Source of the DNA: JAJYTL01 sp046705265
GTDB lineage: Bacteria; Pseudomonadota; Alphaproteobacteria; Ferrovibrionales; Ferrovibrionaceae
DNA: 21,287 nt
Direction: 5' to 3'
NCBI GenBank assembly: GCA_046705265.1
Contig: JBJKQL010000077.1
Location: forward strand, 1 to 21,287
A program made the position numbers and the translations under genes. Below are positions 14,953 through 21,287 of the stretch, one piece after another. Under the pieces are notes generated by a model that saw only the letters and a list, made by a program, of their open reading frames with translations, did not search any database and was not told the DNA's origin. Each line of letters begins with the position of its first letter. The stretch's first letter is position 1.

Positions 14953-15315
14953 AAGACCTCCTTGAACCATAGGTTTGGAACTATGGTGATGTATCGTTCC
15001 GAAACCCTCAAGCGCCAAGCCACCGCAATGGCTGCTTGTGTCCGATTAGAAGTATCGGGAGATCGCGGCCGACCGCGGCGTCCCATAATATGTCGCGTCG
15101 GTTTCATCATGGTGGAGCAGGACGCGCGGAGAACCGTCGCCGGCTGTAACCAAATTAGAGGGGTGTTTCGCACCAGAGCCTCGCAAACTCAGGATGCTGC
15201 AGCAGAGGCTGATATGGCTTGGGCGACTGGCGTATAAGAGAGCATGGACAAGAGCGAGGTCTCGGCGACGGGGCCTCATCTCGACGACGTAATTCGTGCG
15301 CGGCGGTTGATTACG
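14953..15315. other. Gap between the RND pump gene and the DedA fusion gene
   Basis: These 363 bases hold no supported gene; short frames in several phases match nothing. Two inverted repeats are visible. CGCGG-CCGA-CCGCG lies at 15064-15077. ACGTAAT at 15287-15293 pairs exactly with ATTACGT at 15310-15316 around a 16-base loop and overlaps the last base of the RND stop codon, so it may mark the end of that transcript. The DedA fusion promoter should lie here on the minus strand, but no clear -35/-10 pair was found. Confidence 0.4.
14956..14963 (-). promoter_or_regulatory. Near-perfect Shine-Dalgarno inside the longer frame of the DedA fusion gene
   Basis: On the minus strand AAGGAGGT stands three bases before a GTG at 14952-14950. 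It complements the 16S rRNA 3' end over eight bases and argues for this GTG rather than the ATG at 14970, although the spacing is short. Confidence 0.6.
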
Positions 15316-18300
15316 TTAAATATTCTCTGCCGGCGGACAGAAGCGCGCCAATGCGGCATAGAGCAGCGGCGCGAGCCAGAGTGAGCTCAGAACCGCCAGC
15401 GCAAGGCCTCCCATCACGGATACGGCCAAAGGCTGCAGCAGCGCGGTGCCGCGACCGACGCCGATAGCCAGCGGCAGAAAGCCGCCGATATCAGCCAGCA
15501 TGGTCATAAGGATCGGGCGTAACCGCCGGCCGGCCGCCCGTGCTACCTGTGGCGGACCGTGTCGCGCGCCCGGATGGGCACGGATCGCAAACACCAGGAT
15601 GACATTGTTCACCGTGATCGCATACACGATCAGGATACCAAGGAAGGCCGTGCTATCCAGGTTAAGCCTTGCCAGAAGCAGCGCCAACAATGCGCCTGGA
15701 GCAGCGAGCGCGATCGAGGCCATCGCCGGCAACGCCATGCGCTGGCCGCCGAACTGAAAACCAAGTAGCACCAGCAGGATCAGCAAGGTACCTCCGAGGA
15801 CCAGCGCCATTTGCTGGAAACTCTGCGTCTGCTCCCCGTAATAGCCGCCAAGCAGTGTTGTTATGCCGCTTGGCAGATGCGCCTTTGCGATTACCTTTCG
15901 CGCTACCGCCGCGGCGGCGGAAAGGCCTTCGCCCGGAACGGGGTGCAGCCAGATATAAGCATATGGTACCAGAGCCTGGTGGGTAACATAAGGTACCGAG
16001 CCGCGCAGCCCGATGTGCGCTAAACTATTCAGTGGAGCGTAGGTCGGCGCCGTGCCACTCGCCGGCAAACGCACTGGGAGTTGCGATATTCCATCCAGCG
16101 TAGGTGCGGGACCGCCCGTGCGGACACGGATGGGGAGAATCTGCTCACCCTTGAGAAGGAATCCGGCGCGCTCGCCCCACAGCCGAAGCTTTACGGCTTG
16201 TGCCAGCGCCGGCGCGGTCACCCCGTCAAGCCGGGCCATTGCGCGCGGGCGCACCGTGATCTCCGAGCCTGCCGAGGCCGACTTGAAGGTAATCGACTCA
16301 AAACGTCTGGTGCCACGGAGTGCCTGTGCGATGCGCGCACCTTCATGAGATAAGGCCGCGGAACTGGTCCCAAACAGGAACACCTCGAGCGGCGCATGGG
16401 CACCGGACAAGTCACCGAGCCGGTTGCCCATGACCTGCGATTCGCTTAACGCCGCCAGGGCAGGATCGGCGGCGCGGAAGGCACGGTGCAAGCGTCGCAT
16501 CACCGTCTGGGTGCTCACCGTCCGGTGCTGCTTCAGCACTACTGCCAGTGCTCCCTTGTTGGGTGTCGAGCGCCGGTAAGCGAAGCTGCGCCCGACCACT
16601 AGGGATGCGCGCGCCACCGTCGGATCGGCGAGGGCGATCTGCATCAGCGTTCTTCCCACCCGCGTCGTTTCTGCCACCGAGCTTCCTACCGGCGTACGAA
16701 AAGGAATCGATATTACGCCCTCATCCCAAGGCGGCAGGAAAGCCGTCGGCAGTCGGACTAAACAGACGATGCCAAGACCGGAGAGAAGTATTACAGCCGC
16801 TGCCGCCGACCATGGTCGCCGCATGCCACGCACCAGATGCCGCATGTACCATCGCCGCATCCGGGAGTCCCACCCCATTGTCGTGTTCGCGCCGCCCCGT
16901 CCGGCCAGCCATACCGCCAGTACCGGTGTCACCATCACCGCCACCACTTGAGACGCGATCAACGCCACCACGATAGCGATCGCCATCTGCCGGAACAGCA
17001 GGCCGATGGTACCGCTTAACGAGATCAGTGGTACGAAGACGAGGCAGGAGGTCAGGGTCGCCAAGGTCATCGCCGGCAGGATGCGTCCCGACTCGGTAAT
17101 GGCGCTGCGTCGTCGTGCTGTAGCATCGGGCCCGCGCGCATACATCCCGCGCTCCATAACGACAATTGCGTGATCGACCAGCGCGCCAATCGCCGCGGTG
17201 AGCCCGCCCAAAGTCATTATATTGAGACCAAGACCAAGGAGGTGCAGCACCAGCAAGGTGGCCGCGATGGAGAGCGGCACGACGAGCAAGGTAGCGAGCG
17301 CCGCGCCGACCCGGCGCAGGAATACCAGCACCACGCACCACGCTATTACGCTGCCGAGAAGAAGCGCGATCCAGACATCGTGCAGGCTACTCGCGATCAA
17401 GCTGCTGAGATCATAGATCCGGACGAGCTTGACGCCATGCGGCAGCTGGTGACGGAGCTCCGCGATGCGCGCCCGTACCCGCCGCCCCAATGCCACTTGA
17501 TTCACCCCGACTTGCGGTTGGACGTCCACCACCAGGGCATGACGCCAGCCGCCCACCGCCGCTTCACGCAATAGCGGCGGTGGTCCAGTCGTTACTGTTC
17601 CTAGCGCGCCGAGAGCAAGCGGCTGTCGAACACCGTCGGAGTCGGCCGGACCAAGTGGCAGCGTGAGCCGCGCCAGGGTAGTGAGGTCGGCCGGGCGCGG
17701 ATCAGTCGCAACGATGAGCTGCTGATGCCGCGCTGTAAGCACTCCGGAAAAAAACGGTCCCTGGGCCTTCCGTAGTGACGCAACGACTTGTTCCGCCGTC
17801 AAACCGTGAGCGGCCAGTCGCCGGCGCGAGAGGCGCACCTGCACTTCCGGCCAGCCACGTCCCGTCCCGGCAACCCTGTAAACGCCAGGTACGGTCAGTA
17901 GCGCTGGTCGGATTTGGAAGGCGAGGAGCGGCTGCATCGCCGTGCTGCCAACGTGATTGGAGACCAGCGCATATTCCGCAAAGGGATATACCTCCGGCGT
18001 TTGCAAAAGGACCGACATTTTGGCACCCGCCGGCAGTCGGGCGTTCGCTAGACGCGCCTGCAACAGCAAGTAAGCGGATTCCGGATCAGTGCCCGACGTG
18101 AAATAGACGTGCAGCTTTGAAAGACCGTTGCCGGTCTGCGAACGCACCAGGCGGACACCGGGTTCCCCTTGAGCCATCAGCTCCAGCGGGCGGGTCACTT
18201 CCAGGAGCATCAGCTTCTCGGGAAGCTCGCTGTCCGTCACCAGGACAGCTACCTTGGGAAAAACGACATCGGGGAAAAGGGTCTCCGGCAAGGCGTCGAG

Positions 18301-18387
18301 TACCGCGATGCCTGCCGCTAGAACAAGAACGGCGAGCAGCAGAACGGAATAGCGGTTCGTCCAGAGGCCGCGCAGCAAGCCAATCAT
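15316..18387 (-). CDS. RND efflux pump, inner-membrane permease (CusA/CzcA-like group)
   Basis: The 1023-residue protein is a full-length RND permease: a helix at about 13-30, a first large periplasmic loop (35-330), helices 2-6 (335-495), helix 7 (525-545), a second loop (546-855) and helices 8-12 (857-1012). It would export substrates by proton antiport. In helix 4 the relay region reads G401-A-L-V-D405-H406-A-I-V-V-M-E: one aspartate is kept while the second acidic residue of AcrB-type pumps is histidine. In helix 10 the region reads V-N-N-V-I-L, without the AcrB lysine. The single aspartate resembles heavy-metal pumps of the CusA/CzcA kind, but no metal-binding methionine cluster is obvious, so the substrate is left open. 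It overlaps the adaptor gene by four bases (ATGA), implying translational coupling. No outer-membrane channel gene follows. Confidence 0.92.
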   Translation of the reverse strand: MIGLLRGLWTNRYSVLLLAVLVLAAGIAVLDALPETLFPDVVFPKVAVLVTDSELPEKLMLLEVTRPLELMAQGEPGVRLVRSQTGNGLSKLHVYFTSGTDPESAYLLLQARLANARLPAGAKMSVLLQTPEVYPFAEYALVSNHVGSTAMQPLLAFQIRPALLTVPGVYRVAGTGRGWPEVQVRLSRRRLAAHGLTAEQVVASLRKAQGPFFSGVLTARHQQLIVATDPRPADLTTLARLTLPLGPADSDGVRQPLALGALGTVTTGPPPLLREAAVGGWRHALVVDVQPQVGVNQVALGRRVRARIAELRHQLPHGVKLVRIYDLSSLIASSLHDVWIALLLGSVIAWCVVLVFLRRVGAALATLLVVPLSIAATLLVLHLLGLGLNIMTLGGLTAAIGALVDHAIVVMERGMYARGPDATARRRSAITESGRILPAMTLATLTSCLVFVPLISLSGTIGLLFRQMAIAIVVALIASQVVAVMVTPVLAVWLAGRGGANTTMGWDSRMRRWYMRHLVRGMRRPWSAAAAVILLSGLGIVCLVRLPTAFLPPWDEGVISIPFRTPVGSSVAETTRVGRTLMQIALADPTVARASLVVGRSFAYRRSTPNKGALAVVLKQHRTVSTQTVMRRLHRAFRAADPALAALSESQVMGNRLGDLSGAHAPLEVFLFGTSSAALSHEGARIAQALRGTRRFESITFKSASAGSEITVRPRAMARLDGVTAPALAQAVKLRLWGERAGFLLKGEQILPIRVRTGGPAPTLDGISQLPVRLPASGTAPTYAPLNSLAHIGLRGSVPYVTHQALVPYAYIWLHPVPGEGLSAAAAVARKVIAKAHLPSGITTLLGGYYGEQTQSFQQMALVLGGTLLILLVLLGFQFGGQRMALPAMASIALAAPGALLALLLARLNLDSTAFLGILIVYAITVNNVILVFAIRAHPGARHGPPQVARAAGRRLRPILMTMLADIGGFLPLAIGVGRGTALLQPLAVSVMGGLALAVLSSLWLAPLLYAALARFCPPAENI

Positions 18388-19487
18388 CGAGCCGTGCCAA
18401 ACGAGGAATCGGGCCGGATGATGACCCGGCTGTCGTCCGCCAGCCGGGCGGCGTGCCTCACGGCCACCTGTTCACCCGCGTGCAGTGAACCGGCAAGCCA
18501 AGCTCGCCCGTTTTGTTCGGCAAGCACGCGAACGGGGATGGCGTGGGCGATGCCTCCACGCAAGACAAACACCATATTGCGGCCGCTTCGCATCACCACT
18601 GCACTGCTGGCTACGGTAGGTGCTGGGTGGCCGGGCCGGATGAGCCGCACCCAGGCCCACTGACCCGGGATCAGCGGATTGCCGTCGGGAAGGCGGATCC
18701 GCACCAGCACTAAACCCAGCGGTCGCGCATCGCGCCCAACCGAGACAACATGTCCGATGCCCGACCAGCCGTTCGCTACAATCCGCGCCGCTTCGCCGGG
18801 ACGTATGTCACGAGCCGTCTCAGGCGGCACGCGGGCATCGATCCAGGGTATCGCCCGGCCGCTGAGGGTGGCTATCGGCGTTCCCTTATATACGACACTC
18901 TCGGGTGATATCAGATAGTGCAAGGTCCCAGCGAACGGCGCCTTGATGACATCCTGTTCTGCTTCCTCCCGTAAGCCGTTCAGCTTCTCCTTGGCATGCA
19001 CAAGATCTCGACGCGCCCGATCAAGCGCCATTTGCGTCGTTAGCCGTTGACCCGCCAGTTGCCGGGTCTGCGCGTACACGGTTTGAGTCATGGCAACGTC
19101 GGCGCGAGTACTGGCGATCGAGCTTTTCAAGGTTGGTGGCACATTCCGGGCGATCACCGTGCCGGCCGCGATCTCGCCTTCTGTCTGAAACGGGCCAATG
19201 ATCTCGCCGGTCGTTGGCGCTACAAGCGTTGTCTTTCCTAGGCTGTCCACCTCGCCCAAGGCCTGCTGTCCATTCGGTACCGGAGTGACCAGTACGCTCC
19301 CACCTTCCACGGATACGGCCGGTAAGCCGGCACCGCGCGCATGCGCGAAGTTGAACATTGCAACAACACAAGCAAGGCCAGCGACCGCGATTGGGAACCG
19401 AGGTACAGACCCACTCGCCGTCGACATCCGGCGTAAGCAGTGGACAAGTGCAGAGCAAGCCGCTTCGAAGGATTTGTACAAGCGCAT
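18384..19487 (-). CDS. RND periplasmic adaptor (membrane fusion protein)
   Basis: This 367-residue protein is a HlyD/AcrA-type adaptor that bridges the RND pump to an outer-membrane channel. A hydrophobic export segment spans about residues 31-50. It is followed by the first half of the lipoyl domain (about 86-113), a short helical hairpin (about 118-178) with Q- and R-rich turns, the second lipoyl half with I181-K-A-P-F-A-G-T, a beta-barrel (about 212-285) and a membrane-proximal domain to the end. The hairpin is shorter than in AcrA. The start is uncertain: the ATG at 19487 has no visible ribosome binding site, and an ATG at 19427 would leave a more normal signal peptide. It is the first gene of the two-gene unit and overlaps the pump gene by four bases. 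A palindrome just upstream may be its operator. Confidence 0.88.
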   Translation of the reverse strand: MRLYKSFEAACSALVHCLRRMSTASGSVPRFPIAVAGLACVVAMFNFAHARGAGLPAVSVEGGSVLVTPVPNGQQALGEVDSLGKTTLVAPTTGEIIGPFQTEGEIAAGTVIARNVPPTLKSSIASTRADVAMTQTVYAQTRQLAGQRLTTQMALDRARRDLVHAKEKLNGLREEAEQDVIKAPFAGTLHYLISPESVVYKGTPIATLSGRAIPWIDARVPPETARDIRPGEAARIVANGWSGIGHVVSVGRDARPLGLVLVRIRLPDGNPLIPGQWAWVRLIRPGHPAPTVASSAVVMRSGRNMVFVLRGGIAHAIPVRVLAEQNGRAWLAGSLHAGEQVAVRHAARLADDSRVIIRPDSSFGTAR

Positions 19488-19499
19488 CGTTCAAATAGT

Positions 19500-19513
19500 C
19501 GAATCGCGATTCG
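19500..19513. promoter_or_regulatory. Perfect 14-bp palindrome upstream of the RND adaptor gene, possible operator
   Basis: CGAATCGCGATTCG is an exact palindrome. It lies 12 bases before the ATG at 19487 and about 10 bases after a TATAAG that could be the -10 of the operon, so it would cover the first transcribed bases. A palindrome of this length is expected about once in a window of this size by chance, so only its position gives it weight. No regulator gene is adjacent. Confidence 0.35.
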
Positions 19514-19708
19514 TAATGATGCCTTATAGCCGTCACTTTGTGGCAAAATTTAGAACATCGATCCGGGCCGCAGCATGACGCCTAGATAACAAAGTTGTCA
19601 TCTTTAGGGGATTTGGCGCAACGGTGATCCGGAGCGCGGTTGTTGTGATGTCTAGGACCGGACTCCCTGCTGACCGGCCATCGGCTCGTACGGCAAGAAC
19701 GCTGCCTT

Positions 19709-19735
19709 TGCTCTATCCGGCGAGCCGGGAGAGCA
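19709..19735 (-). terminator. Hairpin downstream of the MFS gene, possible transcript end
   Basis: TGCTCT at 19709-19714 pairs with AGAGCA at 19730-19735, and inside them CCGG at 19717-19720 pairs with CCGG at 19725-19728 around a 4-base loop. The hairpin begins 75 bases beyond the MFS stop codon. It is GC-rich at the top, but no U-tract follows on the minus strand, so it is at best a factor-dependent or stabilising structure. Confidence 0.35.
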
Positions 19736-19810
19736 TCATTGACGACCCATTCCTCCCCGCGCGGCGGCGAATAGGAGGTGTGAAGACGTCGGACATGCGC
19801 GTCGGGAGCT

Positions 19811-21028
19811 TCACCTCCGAACGTACCTGTCGCCACGAGTTCCGCGCGACGCCACACTGCCGAAGACAAGTGTCGCAAGCAGGGCGGATGCAAACGCATA
19901 GAAGTACGGTAACGACTGGCTCATCGAGAATAGGATCCCCATGATCAGGTTGGATAGAAACTGACCAAAGCTGCGCGATACCGAAAGAAACCCCATGCCG
20001 CGAGACAGCCGCGTGTGTCCAACGACCGACGAGACCAGAGTCGGTTCAAACGTCTCGACGCCGCCCATGCCCAAGCCCAGGATCCCGACAGAGAGATAGA
20101 AGGCGGCCGCCTGCAAGTGTAGCAGCTCGCTCACCCCAATGAGACCTGAACCTACGGCGGAGGGCAGATAACCGAAAAGCCAGAGCGACCGGACGGCAGA
20201 GAATCGCCGCATGCCGAGTACGTATCCACTTACCGCCGAGACTCCGAGATAGGTTATGAATGCAAGCACACCAGCCTCGTATCCAGCGGTCGTCGAGTGG
20301 CCGCCCGTCGCCGTCAGAATTGGAAAGCCAAGATTATAGAAGCTGAAGCCGTAGAGGGTGGCCGCGACCAGCAGGGCGATCAACAGAGCGCGTTCTCCGG
20401 GATCCCGCGTGCCTTCGGCAGCTCGAGGCGTCTCGGCGGGATAAAACTCTTGACGTTGTACGAAAAACAGTAACGCGGTTGACACGACGAGTGGAAAAAC
20501 TGCAACCAAAATGATGGTATCGACGGAAATGCGGAGCGAGATGAACAGGAGTGCCCCGAGCGCCGAAAGCATTCCACCGCCGATATCGAGCGCATGCAGG
20601 AAACCAAATGCCGTGCTCCGTTCCTGCGGATGGGTTACGTTAACCAATAAGGCCCGGCGTGCCGGAGTGCGGAAGTATCGTGCCCACCATCCGAGAATGA
20701 ACAACGCTGCGGCAGGCCAGAGGGCATGCGCGAGTCCTGCGAATGCCATCAAGGGGATGAAGGCATTGCCTACGATGGCGACCGACTTACGATCGAACTG
20801 ATCTCCGGCCAAGCCCCCGATGTACGAGAAAAATGAACCGCCGCCGAAAGCAACGGCGGTCACGAGTCCGTAGACATAAACAGGCGCGCGCAGCTGAAAG
20901 ACGATGTAAAGCGGAAACAGTGCCGCCACGCCCTGGTAACCGAGATCGGCAAAGAAGGCCGAAAAGCAGAGCAGATACGCATCGCGGTTGAGGCGCTTGC
21001 CCGGCAGACACTTGGCGAGTGACTTCAT
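19811..21028 (-). CDS. MFS transporter
   Basis: The 405-residue protein is a major facilitator superfamily carrier with about 12 helices in two six-helix halves, split by a charged loop near residues 200-215. Between helices 2 and 3 the family loop reads G-G-L-A-G-D-Q-F-D-R-K-S-V, close to motif A. Helix 4 begins with A-R-Y-F-R-T-P-A-R-R, similar to drug or metabolite exporters with the R-T-P-A-R element. The substrate is unknown. The ATG at 21028 is preferred because GGGAG lies four bases upstream; an ATG at 21046 has no binding site. The gene stands alone on the minus strand, about 320 bases from the RND operon, and shares an upstream region with the divergent gene at the window edge. Confidence 0.88.
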   Translation of the reverse strand: MKSLAKCLPGKRLNRDAYLLCFSAFFADLGYQGVAALFPLYIVFQLRAPVYVYGLVTAVAFGGGSFFSYIGGLAGDQFDRKSVAIVGNAFIPLMAFAGLAHALWPAAALFILGWWARYFRTPARRALLVNVTHPQERSTAFGFLHALDIGGGMLSALGALLFISLRISVDTIILVAVFPLVVSTALLFFVQRQEFYPAETPRAAEGTRDPGERALLIALLVAATLYGFSFYNLGFPILTATGGHSTTAGYEAGVLAFITYLGVSAVSGYVLGMRRFSAVRSLWLFGYLPSAVGSGLIGVSELLHLQAAAFYLSVGILGLGMGGVETFEPTLVSSVVGHTRLSRGMGFLSVSRSFGQFLSNLIMGILFSMSQSLPYFYAFASALLATLVFGSVASRGTRGDRYVRR

Positions 21029-21169
21029 GAGGCTCCCGTCTTTCATTGAATACTTTGATCGGCCAAATCTACAATACTCGGCGTCTGCATTCAGCGCTCG
21101 GGTATCTTAGTCCAAACCAGTTCGAGGAGAAGCACGCCCGTCAGACAGTCAAATCAGTGGCCTAGTAAT

Positions 21170-21197
21170 TTGACACGTAAATAACGAAACATATAAA
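21170..21197 (+). promoter_or_regulatory. Strong sigma70-type promoter facing the right edge
   Basis: TTGACA at 21170-21175 and TATAAA at 21192-21197 are separated by 16 bases, a near-consensus pair. It points to the gene starting at 21232 and predicts a short leader of roughly 27 bases containing the ribosome binding site. It is the clearest promoter in the window. Confidence 0.7.
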
Positions 21198-21231
21198 GTG
21201 TGCATGTCTGAACTGTTGAAGGTGATCAGAT

Positions 21232-21287
21232 ATGCGACAGACCGAGCTGATCTTGACGAAGAAGGACCGTCGGACCTTGGAGGAGTT
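21232..21287 (+). CDS. Start of a gene cut by the window edge
   Basis: An ATG at 21232 follows GAAGG at a spacing of nine bases and a near-consensus promoter. Only 18 codons are visible, reading M-R-Q-T-E-L-I-L-T-K-K-D-R-R-T-L-E-E. This loosely resembles the N-terminus of IS630-family transposases (a strand ending L-T, then a charged helix), but 18 residues are too few to decide; a helix-turn-helix regulator is also possible. No terminal inverted repeat could be confirmed upstream. Confidence 0.6.
   Translation, partial: MRQTELILTKKDRRTLEE

Larger units (their letters stand above)
19488..19810. other. Gap between the RND operon and the MFS gene
   Basis: No gene is supported in these 323 bases. 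The stretch holds the presumed RND promoter: on the minus strand TATAAG at 19528-19523 looks like a -10, though no good -35 is found 16-18 bases further up. It also holds the palindrome at 19500-19513 and the hairpin at 19709-19735, both listed separately. Confidence 0.4.

Noticed and set aside
19582..19899. Minus-strand frame of 105 codons after the MFS gene
   Set aside because: It overlaps the MFS 3' end and the hairpin, and its arginine-rich product resembles no family.
1..21287. CRISPR arrays, rRNA genes and toxin-antitoxin pairs
   Set aside because: No regularly spaced repeats, rRNA signatures or paired small genes of known toxin-antitoxin type were seen when reading both strands.

Overview
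The window reads as chromosomal DNA of an alphaproteobacterium, most likely in the Rhodospirillales/Acetobacteraceae sphere. The penicillin-binding protein 2 and the flagellar L-ring lipoprotein at the left look alphaproteobacterial in wording. This placement comes from recognised protein sequence alone; no rRNA or tRNA was found, and the species cannot be named.

Left third, minus strand (429-5620): mrdA (PBP2), an isolated flgH, then an NADPH-dependent FMN reductase followed by a pirin-type cupin, probably as a two-gene unit. The gaps of about 430-650 bases between these units hold no recognisable gene. They do contain a 9-bp-stem hairpin (3784-3806) and a 12-bp tandem duplication (4085-4108).

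Centre, plus strand (6273-12255): the highlight is a seven-gene cytochrome bc1 operon. Its order is petA (Rieske), a diheme c4-type cytochrome, petB (cytochrome b), petC (cytochrome c1), a small three-helix membrane protein, a short-chain dehydrogenase (sdrA-like) and a second diheme c4-type cytochrome (cycA-like). A bc1 complex accompanied by an SDR and a c4 cytochrome is the gene content of the pet operons of acidophilic iron/sulfur oxidisers such as Acidithiobacillus ferrooxidans, where petI is linked to uphill electron flow from Fe(II) to quinone. Here the set is expanded by one extra cytochrome and one extra membrane protein. The cytochrome b is unusual: the Qo-site PEWY position reads PLWF (no acidic residue), the second haem-ligand pair is 15 residues apart, and the C-terminus carries about two extra helices. 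Electrons would pass between quinone, cytochrome b, the Rieske protein and cytochrome c1, with the two c4 proteins as periplasmic partners. Which direction the complex runs is inference.

Right third, minus strand (12907-21028): a DedA-PAP2-LssY fusion membrane protein, a two-gene RND efflux system (periplasmic adaptor plus 1023-residue pump, overlapping by 4 bases, no outer-membrane channel gene nearby), and an MFS transporter. At the right edge a strong sigma70-like promoter (TTGACA, 16 bases, TATAAA) precedes the first 18 codons of a plus-strand gene cut by the window end.

Several starts were moved to GTG or TTG codons because a clear Shine-Dalgarno sequence decides them (petC, the small membrane gene, sdrA, the DedA fusion).
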